DNA of 9,216 bases. Origin: Actinomycetes bacterium. GTDB taxonomy: Bacteria > Actinomycetota > Acidimicrobiia > Acidimicrobiales > Acidimicrobiaceae. The position numbers and the translations under genes were made by a program. The stretch covers positions 1-9,216 of the forward strand of contig JAKAQR010000074.1 of assembly GCA_021819725.1 (NCBI GenBank), given 5' to 3'. Position 1 is the stretch's first letter, and each line of letters begins with the position of its first letter. This document shows, in pieces, positions 1 through 6,100 of the stretch. A model generated the notes under the pieces. The model did no database searches and was not told the DNA's origin. It was given only the letters and a program-made list of their open reading frames with translations.

Positions 1-129
1 TAGAACCTCTGGAAGACCCGGATTCTTGGACACGCAGGAAATATCGAAGTAACGCCATGCTCGAGTTCTGGATCGCGGGCCATCTAGTTCTGACCAAGGC
101 CTACGTTTCCCCGTGCGTTCAGATGACAT
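1..129 (-). CDS. possible 5' part of an unrecognised gene, cut by the window edge
   Basis: An open minus-strand frame begins at an ATG (127-129) and stays open for 43 codons to the left edge, so most of any such gene would lie outside the window. The visible peptide is basic near its start and contains WRYFDISCVSK. That stretch faintly recalls the YxDIS element seen early in type I restriction specificity subunits, but it is too short to support the family. The ATG lies 4 bases after the stop of the small frame at 134-394, with a purine-rich AAAGAGG stretch before it, which would fit translational coupling. A plus-strand frame (3-143) is also open here, so even the strand is uncertain. Confidence 0.2.
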   Translation of the reverse strand, partial: MSSERTGKRRPWSELDGPRSRTRAWRYFDISCVSKNPGLPEVL

Positions 130-133
130 CCGT

Positions 134-394
134 CTACTCATAACCCTCTTTGGGCTCGAGCTTCGGCCCCAACCACCTGAAGTTCCACATACCATCACTC
201 ACCCCCACACGGATCCGTGCGCACGCCTCGCCCTCTAGCACGCTCCTCAGCAAACCCGTCACCTCAAGGATCTCACCACCGCGCTGCTCCCGGCGCCTCT
301 GGGAGGTCAGCCTTGACAGGCTGGTCTCCGTTTGACGCGCAGCACTCAATGCATTCGCAGCCCAGAGAGCCGACCCGCCAACCATCGTACTCAA
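134..394 (-). CDS. small hypothetical protein (weak)
   Basis: This frame gives about 86 residues from a TTG at 394, or 83 from an ATG at 385; it ends in TAG at 134-136. A GAAGG/GCAGG purine stretch lies just upstream of either start. The product has a short Ala-rich N-terminus, a central Arg/Gln/Glu-rich part, then EILEVTGLLRSVLEGE and a Trp-containing C-terminus (MWNFRWLG). I do not recognise a family and see no signal peptide or membrane segment. Its stop is 4 bases from the ATG of the next minus-strand frame, which mildly favours a real gene pair. It may equally be a chance frame in GC-rich DNA; the opposite strand is open across the same stretch. Confidence 0.25.
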   Translation of the reverse strand: MSTMVGGSALWAANALSAARQTETSLSRLTSQRRREQRGGEILEVTGLLRSVLEGEACARIRVGVSDGMWNFRWLGPKLEPKEGYE

Positions 395-516
395 ACCTGC
401 CTTCGCATGTCTATCACAAAATCACCGCTGGCACGAGCGGACGCACAGCATCACCTCCCAGTCGCCAAAACCGCCGAATTTTGGATCACTCGGATCCGTT
501 GCCCAAATTTCTCGAC
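395..516. other. short intergenic stretch downstream of the acyl-CoA synthetase
   Basis: No gene is supported here. The stretch holds a weak inverted repeat, CCAAAA at 465-470 and TTTTGG at 479-484 with an 8-base loop. It starts 32 bases after the stop codon of the acyl-CoA synthetase on the minus strand. The stem is only six pairs, mostly A:T, and no T run follows it, so it is not a convincing terminator. Confidence 0.4.
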
Positions 517-2226
517 TTAGCTGGTCAACTCTGGAAAGTCCTCTACCCGCCAGCCATTAGGAGCAGTCTCAGTCGAACCGCCATGCATCTCCTGCTCCCG
601 TTGGCGAAGGTCGACGCGACGAATCTTACCTGAGATAGTCTTTGGCAGATCGAAGAATTCAAGTCGACGGATTCGCTTGTATGGGGCAAGATTCTCGCGA
701 GAAAATCTGAAAATACTCAGAGCGGTAGCACGGTCGGGTCCAAAGCCAGCTGCAAGCGATACGTAGGCCTTCGGAACACTCAGACGCAGCTCGTCAGGTG
801 ACGGCACGACCGCTACTTCGGCAACCGCCTCATGCTCCAATAATACGCTCTCCAGCTCGAACGGGGAGATTCGGTAATCCGAAGCTTTGAAGATGTCGTC
901 GGTACGACCAACATAGGTTATGTAACCCTGATCGTCTACAGATGCCACATCGCCGGTATGGTAATGGCCATCTCTCATCACTTCTGCGTTGAGTTCCGGG
1001 TTACCTTGATAGCCGACCATTAAGCCGATCGGATGTTGTGACAGGTCGATGCAGATCTCGCCATCGGTGCCAGCTTTCCCCGTCATCGGGTCGAGAAGGG
1101 CGATCTTGTATCCTGGTAGTGCTCTGCCCATGGAGCCGGGTTTAACGCGCTGCCCAGGAGTGTTGCCGATCTGTGCCGTAGTTTCTGTCTGCCCGTAGCC
1201 ATCACGAACCGTCAGACCCCAACTGTCCTGAATGTACTCGATGATGCTGGGATTCAAGGGTTCGCCAGCACTAACTACTTCACGCAGCTTCGCGGGCCGA
1301 CCCCCAAGGTTCGCCTGCGCCAGCATTCGCCACACGGTTGGTGGCGCACAGAAGGTGGTCACACCACAGCGGTTAATCTGCTCCAGCAGCGCTGTGGCGT
1401 TGAACCGCGAGTAATTGTAGACAAGGACTGTCGCCTGGGCGTTCCAGGGTGCAAAGAGGCTACTCCATGCGTGCTTTGCCCATCCCGGAGATGAGATATT
1501 CAGATGCACGTCGCCGGGCTGCAGCCCTATCCAGTACATCGTCGAGAGATGGCCCACTGGATACGAGGAGTGCGTGTGTTCCACCAACTTCGGCTTAGCC
1601 GTAGTTCCAGAGGTGAAATACAGCAGAAAGGTCTCATCGACACCGGTCACACCGTCAGGAACGAAGTGGTCGTCCGCCAGGTGGGCGTCTGCGTAGTCCA
1701 GCCAACCGTCATGCATCCCTCCAACGCTAACGCGTGTATAGTCGCCCGCAATGCCATCGAACTTCTCAACGACGTCTGAGTTGACTACGACATGCCGGGC
1801 ATGGCCACGGGCGATCCTATCCTCTAGGTCTGCTCTACCGAGAAGCGTCGTGGCTGGGATCAGAATCGCACCAAGTTTCATGACCGCGAGGACCGTCTCC
1901 CACAGCTCCACTTGATTCCCCAACATGACAATGATTCGGTCTCCCCTGACAACACCATGTGATCGGAGCCAGTTCGCCACCTGATTCGACCGACTTGCCA
2001 TCTCCTCGAAAGAGAACTTCCGCTCTGTGCCATCCTCCTCGACCACCCACAACGCAATATCGTTATTTCCACGTCCGATCGCATCGAACCAATCGATTGC
2101 CCAGTTGAACTCGCCAAACTCCGGAATTGCAAAGGCTCTTAGAGCCGAGTCGTAATCCTGCCGATGACTCAAAAGTGAATCACGGGCTCGCTGAAAGATC
2201 TCGGTCGCCTCGTTCGACATTGCCAT
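517..2226 (-). CDS. AMP-forming acyl-CoA synthetase (acetyl/medium-chain type, ANL superfamily)
   Basis: This 569-residue enzyme is predicted to activate a carboxylic acid with ATP to an acyl-adenylate and transfer it to CoA in the cytoplasm. The ANL motifs appear in order: the phosphate-binding loop TSGTT at 205-209 followed by KPKLVEHTH, the adenylate-binding GYGQTET at 343-349, YHTGD at 422-426, the hinge region GRTDDIFKASDYRISPFE from 440, and the C-terminal catalytic lysine in ISGKIRR (Lys534). The VEHTHSSYP segment and the KASDYRISPFELE hinge resemble medium-chain and acetyl-CoA synthetase-like members more than long-chain FadD. The length fits the family. In the phosphate loop the usual Gly after TSGTT is Ala. 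The ATG at 2226 is chosen because AGGAGGT lies 7 bases upstream; a second ATG two codons in has a spacing of 13. The stop is TAA. The substrate cannot be read from the sequence. The gene appears to stand alone, as gaps on both sides exceed 120 bases. Confidence 0.95.
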   Translation of the reverse strand: MAMSNEATEIFQRARDSLLSHRQDYDSALRAFAIPEFGEFNWAIDWFDAIGRGNNDIALWVVEEDGTERKFSFEEMASRSNQVANWLRSHGVVRGDRIIVMLGNQVELWETVLAVMKLGAILIPATTLLGRADLEDRIARGHARHVVVNSDVVEKFDGIAGDYTRVSVGGMHDGWLDYADAHLADDHFVPDGVTGVDETFLLYFTSGTTAKPKLVEHTHSSYPVGHLSTMYWIGLQPGDVHLNISSPGWAKHAWSSLFAPWNAQATVLVYNYSRFNATALLEQINRCGVTTFCAPPTVWRMLAQANLGGRPAKLREVVSAGEPLNPSIIEYIQDSWGLTVRDGYGQTETTAQIGNTPGQRVKPGSMGRALPGYKIALLDPMTGKAGTDGEICIDLSQHPIGLMVGYQGNPELNAEVMRDGHYHTGDVASVDDQGYITYVGRTDDIFKASDYRISPFELESVLLEHEAVAEVAVVPSPDELRLSVPKAYVSLAAGFGPDRATALSIFRFSRENLAPYKRIRRLEFFDLPKTISGKIRRVDLRQREQEMHGGSTETAPNGWRVEDFPELTS

Positions 2227-2233
2227 CTCTCCT

Positions 2234-2240
2234 ACCTCCT
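2234..2240 (-). promoter_or_regulatory. strong ribosome binding site of the acyl-CoA synthetase
   Basis: Read on the minus strand this is AGGAGGT, a near-perfect complement to the 16S rRNA tail, spaced 7 bases from the ATG at 2224-2226. It decides between that ATG and the one at 2218-2220 in favour of the former. Confidence 0.8.
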
Positions 2241-2316
2241 AAAGGTCACCTCGAGATGTTCGGCCCTTGAAGCGATTACGATCTCCCAAAACACATGGGC
2301 ACAAAATAACCAACTG

Positions 2317-2331
2317 GATCGAGACCCGATC
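2317..2331. promoter_or_regulatory. 15-bp inverted repeat upstream of the acyl-CoA synthetase, possible operator
   Basis: GATCG and CGATC flank a 5-base spacer (AGACC), giving perfect dyad symmetry about 90 bases upstream of the acyl-CoA synthetase start. An eight-base palindrome, CATCGATG, follows at 2334-2341. Size and position would suit a dimeric repressor such as a TetR-family fatty-acid regulator. This is inference only: five-base arms occur often by chance and no regulator gene is adjacent. Confidence 0.25.
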
Positions 2332-2987
2332 TCATCGATGTCGGGTGCAATGCTAGCAGCTTCGAGAAAATCCGGCAAACTCTGAACCTGCGGTCTCACC
2401 CCTCCCGATCTGATGCCAACTTGTCGAGTCGATCCCGGCGGTGACGATTACCCCATCCCACAACATCCGCGCCAGAGGAGCCGCTAGGATCAGAGTCAGG
2501 CAAACTACGAACTCTAGGAGATCACCGCAGCTATTGACGAGCATCTTGCCGTATGTCCCGGCACATCGGTACAGATATGTCTTGATATGAACTCGCGCGA
2601 CGTTGACCACGCGGAATCGGGAGGCGACGTCTTCCGCCGCACAGTCGGCACCGTCCACCTCGCGAGTGCTGCATAATGTGACGTTATGTGCAGGCCTCAT
2701 TGGCGAACGACTCCCGAATTCAACAAAGGGCTTTGGATGGACTCCCAACGGCGCAGCGAGGAGGCTTACCTCCAGTCAAACTGTTACTCGCGGCTTGTCT
2801 CTTCCTAATATGACGCTGCCAGACTTGCACGAGTGGCGCATCTCCATCCCTTGGTTTGCGGATCTCTATGAGCGCTCCTCCTGTACGAGGCACTCGATCC
2901 GCGCACTGTGAGTACTGTCCCTCCGCAAATGACGAGAATTACCGCGGTGACCAACGCCCGCAATCTATCCACGTCAAGACTGCGGTG

Positions 2988-3003
2988 CCGAAGCAACCTT
3001 CGG
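2988..3003. other. perfect 6-bp stem-loop downstream of cobD
   Basis: CCGAAG and CTTCGG pair around a four-base loop (CAAC on plus, GTTG on minus). It lies about 140 bases beyond the cobD stop on the minus strand. No run of T follows in either direction, so a standard intrinsic terminator is not supported. It could be part of a 3' end structure or be fortuitous. Confidence 0.3.
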
Positions 3004-3069
3004 ATGGATGATTCTCACGCACCCCTGGCCCAACCCCGCGAGAACCAGGAAAATGCCAGAGAGCGCGAG

Positions 3070-3113
3070 ATCACTACCGTGCCTGACGGCAGAAGGCCCC
3101 GGTTACGGGTGAT
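3070..3113. other. imperfect nested inverted repeat just after cobD
   Basis: ATCAC and CCGT (3070-3074, 3077-3080, separated by TA) pair with ACGGGTGAT (3105-3113), giving nine pairs with a two-base bulge. A small inner hairpin, GCC-TGAC-GGC, lies at 3081-3090. It begins 27 bases after the cobD stop codon on the minus strand, where a transcript end or stabilising 3' structure would be expected. No T tract follows, so the terminator reading is weak. Confidence 0.3.
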
Positions 3114-3140
3114 GACAATACAGCCGCTACCAGCAATTGG

Positions 3141-4061
3141 TCAGGCAAGTGTCGCGACGCCGACAGCCAGGATCAGCGTGGCGGACCATCCGACAACTCG
3201 TGACAGGCGAGCGGCACGACGTAGCGCATGGACGTCTGGAGGATCTCCTCCTGGTAGGCGTGGCGTGCTCACTGGACGACCTCGATACCGGTTGATACCA
3301 CCGAGTTCAACGCCAAGCGATCCTGCAAAGGCCGCCTCGATCAGCCCCGCATTCAATGATGGGTGTGCAGGTGCAGAGGTAAGACATGTCAACGCCCGAC
3401 GGCGGCCACTTTGGCCGGCGAACATCCATGTCACAGCGCACCCGATTACGGCCGCCGGGGCAACCACCAGATCATCAGCCTTGGCTGACACGAATCCAAA
3501 GTTCCGATATCGGCTGTTTTGATGACCGACCATCGCATCAAGGGTATTGATGCTTCGAAAGGCGAGCGCGCCTCCGAGCCCGGCGATCGCGTACCACACC
3601 AGTGGACCAAGCACTGCATCCGTGGTGTTCTCCGCAATGGACTCGATCACCGCCCGAGCAACCTCTCCGGCATCAAGTGCATCGGTATCACGACCAACGA
3701 GGCTGCAGAGCCGGCGCCGGGCGCCAGGGAGATCGTCACGCTCGAGCAACGCTGCGATGGCCTCAGCCTCACGGACCAGCGAACGTCCTCCGAGCGTCAA
3801 CCAGAGAGCCACACATTCAGCTACACGACCACCGGGAGCAAACAGGGTCGGTGCGAGCGATACCGATCCAAGAGCGAGAGTGAAAACGGTTGCACCTCGG
3901 CTCTTTGAGTCCCGATAGAGAACGCGCTCGAGTCGAGTGATCGCTAATCCGAACCAGCGCACGGGATGCCATGTATCTGACGGATCGCCAAAGAGTTCGT
4001 CAAGTGCCATGGCACCGAGCATCACCGCCGCCGACGGGGACCTCGGCGACCACCTAACCAT
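3141..4061 (-). CDS. cobD: adenosylcobinamide-phosphate synthase (CobD/CbiB family)
   Basis: This 306-residue membrane protein belongs to the CobD/CbiB family, which attaches (R)-1-aminopropan-2-ol or its phosphate to the adenosylcobyric acid side chain by an amide bond. Family motifs appear in order: DELFGDPSDTWHPVRWFG at 21-38, LVGRDT at 121-126, ESIAENTTD at 140-148, NTLDAMVGH at 172-180, YRNFGFVSAKADD at 185-197, and a late NAG...EAAFAGSLGVELGG stretch at 237-255. Hydrophobic segments lie near 8-20, 56-75, 80-92, 150-170, 198-215 and 285-305. The ATG (4059-4061) overlaps the end of cobS by 8 bases, with GAGG a few bases upstream, so translation is probably coupled. The stop is TGA. Oddities: the segment after the DD pair reads LVVAPAAV where most relatives have an N-x-x-P-A-R type sequence, and the usual SPNAG reads SLNAG. 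The family call is firm; the effect of these changes is unknown. Confidence 0.93.
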   Translation of the reverse strand: MVRWSPRSPSAAVMLGAMALDELFGDPSDTWHPVRWFGLAITRLERVLYRDSKSRGATVFTLALGSVSLAPTLFAPGGRVAECVALWLTLGGRSLVREAEAIAALLERDDLPGARRRLCSLVGRDTDALDAGEVARAVIESIAENTTDAVLGPLVWYAIAGLGGALAFRSINTLDAMVGHQNSRYRNFGFVSAKADDLVVAPAAVIGCAVTWMFAGQSGRRRALTCLTSAPAHPSLNAGLIEAAFAGSLGVELGGINRYRGRPVSTPRLPGGDPPDVHALRRAARLSRVVGWSATLILAVGVATLA

Positions 4062-4791
4062 GGATCCTCAAAATCGCCGCCACCATCAGCATGGTCGACT
4101 CGCCCACAAGCCCAACGGCTCCCACCACGTCGCCGGTGATGCCTCCAAGCCGATGAATGGCAAACCCGAGGATTCCAGATCCACCCAGGAGTCCGACGAA
4201 GATGGGAATCAACACCCACAGGCTCGAGAATGCCACCGTGGCAACGCCGATAGCCACCGCCTCGAGTACCAACACCCAGATGAGCCAGCGTCTGCGCTCG
4301 TTGGCAAAGATCTTGGTCAGTGAACTCTCCTTGGCAAGCGGAAAGCACAGCATCGACAATGCCATGAGCGCTCGCCCGAGTACGAAGAACCCCACGAGAA
4401 AGACGGGGAAGCCCAACGACGACCATGCACTGACACGAGCCAATACCACGACTACCACGGACACTACAGCAAAAGCGCCGACCGTTGGCTCATCCATAAT
4501 CGCAATCCTGCGCTGGCGACCGACGAAGCCCGCGAGACCGTCTGCGGTATCCGCCACCGCATCGTAGTGCAAGCCCCGAGTAATCGCCGCATCCACGAAA
4601 AGCGCAAGCACCGCACCGACCAGGGACGACCCCGAGCGGTCGCCGATCCAAAACCCAAGGGCTACCGCGCCACCCACAATCAGACCCGTGAGTGGCAACA
4701 CCACCAAACTCGCTGCATTCAAAACACCACCCAGCGGAAGCAGGGTCATGAACGCTACCGCACCTCTGACTCCGTTGAATAGCCGTTGCAT
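4054..4791 (-). CDS. cobS: adenosylcobinamide-GDP ribazoletransferase (cobalamin synthase CobS)
   Basis: This 245-residue polytopic inner-membrane protein belongs to the family that joins adenosylcobinamide-GDP to alpha-ribazole or its phosphate, the last assembly step of B12. Diagnostic features are the N-terminal AVAFMTLLPLGG at 11-22, the metal-binding-type motif LHYDAVADTADGL at 74-86 (family GLHxDGxADxxDG), RIAIMDEPTVGAFAV at 95-109 in place of the family's MKDSxxGxxG stretch, and LGGITGDVVGA at 215-225. Hydrophobic segments near 28-48, 56-70, 105-120, 128-148, 169-190 and 191-212 agree with a multi-pass protein, and the length is normal. The ATG start (4789-4791) lacks a strong ribosome binding site and follows the cobU stop by 30 bases. 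The gene overlaps cobD by 8 bases at its end. Substrates are inferred from the family. Confidence 0.95.
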   Translation of the reverse strand: MQRLFNGVRGAVAFMTLLPLGGVLNAASLVVLPLTGLIVGGAVALGFWIGDRSGSSLVGAVLALFVDAAITRGLHYDAVADTADGLAGFVGRQRRIAIMDEPTVGAFAVVSVVVVVLARVSAWSSLGFPVFLVGFFVLGRALMALSMLCFPLAKESSLTKIFANERRRWLIWVLVLEAVAIGVATVAFSSLWVLIPIFVGLLGGSGILGFAIHRLGGITGDVVGAVGLVGESTMLMVAAILRIHG

Positions 4792-4821
4792 CAGCGCCGT
4801 GCCAACTTAGCGCTCAAGAGT

Positions 4822-5349
4822 CTACCCACCGTGACGGAACTCGTGGAGTGCAATCGGGATACCGGCAACAACCAGAAATACCTGGGATGCCTCACGGGCC
4901 AGTGTCTGGTTGATCGCCCCCAGGACATCAACGAAGCAGCGTCCAGCCGCAGTGACCGGATGAACCGCAAGCCCCACCTCCTCCGACACGATCACGAGCG
5001 GCATACGCCGCACCCGCAGTGTAGCGATGAGCTGCTGCGTCAGGACACCAATGGTTTCAGTTTCGCAGACATCGATGCGGGCTAACCAGGTGCCAATGGA
5101 GTCAAGAAGTACAGGATGATCATCAAAGGCAAGCAGTCGCACGAGGTCGCGCGGCTCTTCGAGCTCGAGCACCGAGTACCGCGGACCGCGGCGCCTCTGA
5201 TGCAGCGCAACCCGCTCGGTGAAGGATGGATCCGATGAGGATGCCAGTGTCGCTATGTAATGGACAGCTGGTTCATTATCAAGGAGCGACTCCGCGAACG
5301 CGGACTTTCCCGAGCGTGTCCCACCAAGGACCAGGGTCGTGGGACTCAC
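4822..5349 (-). CDS. cobU: adenosylcobinamide kinase / adenosylcobinamide-phosphate guanylyltransferase (CobU/CobP)
   Basis: This 175-residue bifunctional cytoplasmic enzyme phosphorylates adenosylcobinamide and then transfers GMP from GTP, making adenosylcobinamide-GDP for CobS. The Walker A loop is unmistakable, LVLGGTRSGKS at 6-16. The guanylated histidine of the family falls in ERVALHQRRRG (His50). Later motifs are VLLDSIGTWLA at 80-90 (family DxLTxWLxN type), VSEEVGLAVHP at 121-131 (family SNEVGxGxVP) and GRCFVDVLGAINQTLA at 136-151 (family RxFRDxxGxxNQxLA). Asn to Glu in the fourth and Arg to Val in the last motif are deviations from the common pattern. The start is GTG at 5347-5349; the GTGA overlaps the TGA stop of cobI by 4 bases, indicating coupled translation. 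The C-terminus is about where the family ends. In some lineages this gene is named cobP. Confidence 0.95.
   Translation of the reverse strand: MSPTTLVLGGTRSGKSAFAESLLDNEPAVHYIATLASSSDPSFTERVALHQRRRGPRYSVLELEEPRDLVRLLAFDDHPVLLDSIGTWLARIDVCETETIGVLTQQLIATLRVRRMPLVIVSEEVGLAVHPVTAAGRCFVDVLGAINQTLAREASQVFLVVAGIPIALHEFRHGG
5346..5349 (-). other. GTGA stop/start overlap between cobI and cobU
   Basis: On the minus strand the four bases GTGA contain both the GTG start of cobU and the TGA stop of cobI. Such overlaps commonly allow terminating ribosomes to restart on the next gene, which supports one mRNA for both genes and fixes the cobU start. Confidence 0.8.
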
Positions 5350-6077
5350 CTGCCGTCTCGCTGTACCGGAACGATGAGGGTGGCGAAATACGGCACCGCC
5401 TCTGGTGCATCGGCCAGCGCGATGATCTGCATTTGGTCGGTACCGAGCTCTAATCCAACCACCGTTCCTTCCTGCCTGCCCATTGCGGCGATCAACGAAC
5501 GAACCGCCGCAAAATTGGATGCTAGCTTATAGATGACGACGGCTGAACCTCGATCGCACAGTGCATCTCTGATCGCCCGCACACCAGCGGTCCCCGGAAC
5601 AAGGTGCAACCGCTCATCATTGTCCAACAGGTTGGAGGTGGTCAGGCCGGCCAACGAGAGAAAGGCTGGAATGCCAGGGATGACCTCGGGTGTAACTGGT
5701 ATACGTTCAGCGCTCAGCGCCTCGACGAAGAGGGAAAACGTCGAATAGAGCACCGGATCGCCAAGGGTTACAAAAGCACACGAACCGGCAGCCTCCAATA
5801 CCAGGTGATGCTGTTGGATGAACTCTCGCACCACCCTTCGTCGTGCGAGCACACCAACATCGCCAGGATCCATTGGTATCGGGACCCGCAAAACCTCCCT
5901 ATCCGGCAACAACTCACGAACGACCTGCTCCGCTCGACCCACCTGCCGAGCGTGACTCGTCGGGGCAATAATCAGCGCGGCGTCCTCGAGCGCACGCACG
6001 GCGGCCAGAGTGACCAACAAAGGATCGCCTGGCCCGAGGCCCACCCCGTAAAGCCTGATCGCTGATGTCGTATCCAC
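5346..6077 (-). CDS. cobI: precorrin-2 / cobalt-factor II C20-methyltransferase (CobI/CbiL type)
   Basis: This 243-residue SAM-dependent tetrapyrrole methylase is predicted to methylate C20 of precorrin-2 (aerobic route) or cobalt-factor II (anaerobic route), an early corrin-ring step. Evidence is the N-terminal GVGLGPGDPLLVTLAAVRAL at 11-30, the methylase loop VTLGDPVLYSTFSLF at 103-117, where LGDPxxYSTF is typical of the C20 branch, VIPGIPAFLSLA at 132-143, and a VVIYKLASN segment at 180-188. The length suits CobI/CbiL. The start is GTG at 6075-6077 with only a partial ribosome binding site (GAGTG). It lies 23 bases after the peptidase stop and overlaps cobU by 4 bases. Whether the organism uses the cobalt-early or cobalt-late route cannot be told from this gene alone, so the name could be cbiL. 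A different methylase of the same superfamily is less likely because of the YSTF motif. Confidence 0.9.
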   Translation of the reverse strand: MDTTSAIRLYGVGLGPGDPLLVTLAAVRALEDAALIIAPTSHARQVGRAEQVVRELLPDREVLRVPIPMDPGDVGVLARRRVVREFIQQHHLVLEAAGSCAFVTLGDPVLYSTFSLFVEALSAERIPVTPEVIPGIPAFLSLAGLTTSNLLDNDERLHLVPGTAGVRAIRDALCDRGSAVVIYKLASNFAAVRSLIAAMGRQEGTVVGLELGTDQMQIIALADAPEAVPYFATLIVPVQRDGR

Positions 6078-6100
6078 GCATTCACTCTAGGGCACGCGCG

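Larger units (their letters stand above)
2227..3140. other. 0.9-kb gap without a convincing gene
   Basis: This stretch lies between cobD and the acyl-CoA synthetase. The left end should carry the synthetase leader and promoter, but I could not find a clear -35/-10 pair. Frames of 60-130 codons exist (minus 2353-2748 from a TTG, minus 2805-2996, plus 2603-2911). None has family motifs. The 2353-2748 frame has one hydrophobic stretch (LLEFVVCLTLILAAPLA) and a Cys- and Arg-rich remainder. The 2805-2996 frame has one hydrophobic stretch (LVTAVILVICGGTVLTV). These may be remnants of a decayed membrane-protein gene or chance. Several hairpins are present; the two best are listed separately. Confidence 0.5.

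Noticed and set aside
465..484. CCAAAA-n8-TTTTGG hairpin after the acyl-CoA synthetase as a terminator
   Set aside because: The stem is short and A:T-rich, and no T run follows it in the direction of transcription.
2671..2688. CATAA-n7-TTATG dyad as a possible operator
   Set aside because: The arms are only five bases, and no promoter or gene start lies next to it.
2760..2773. GGAGG-CTTA-CCTCC stem-loop in the intergenic gap
   Set aside because: It is a perfect but only five-pair stem with no T tract and no gene end close by; it is likely fortuitous.
2908..3522. Plus-strand open frame of about 204 codons with a GTG start
   Set aside because: Most of it lies antisense to the clearly real cobD gene, and the product is Arg/Ser/Pro-rich without motifs, as expected for a shadow frame in GC-rich DNA.
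3519..3918. Several overlapping plus-strand frames of 90-130 codons
   Set aside because: They are antisense to cobD in the region coding for conserved CobD motifs, and have low-complexity, motif-free products.
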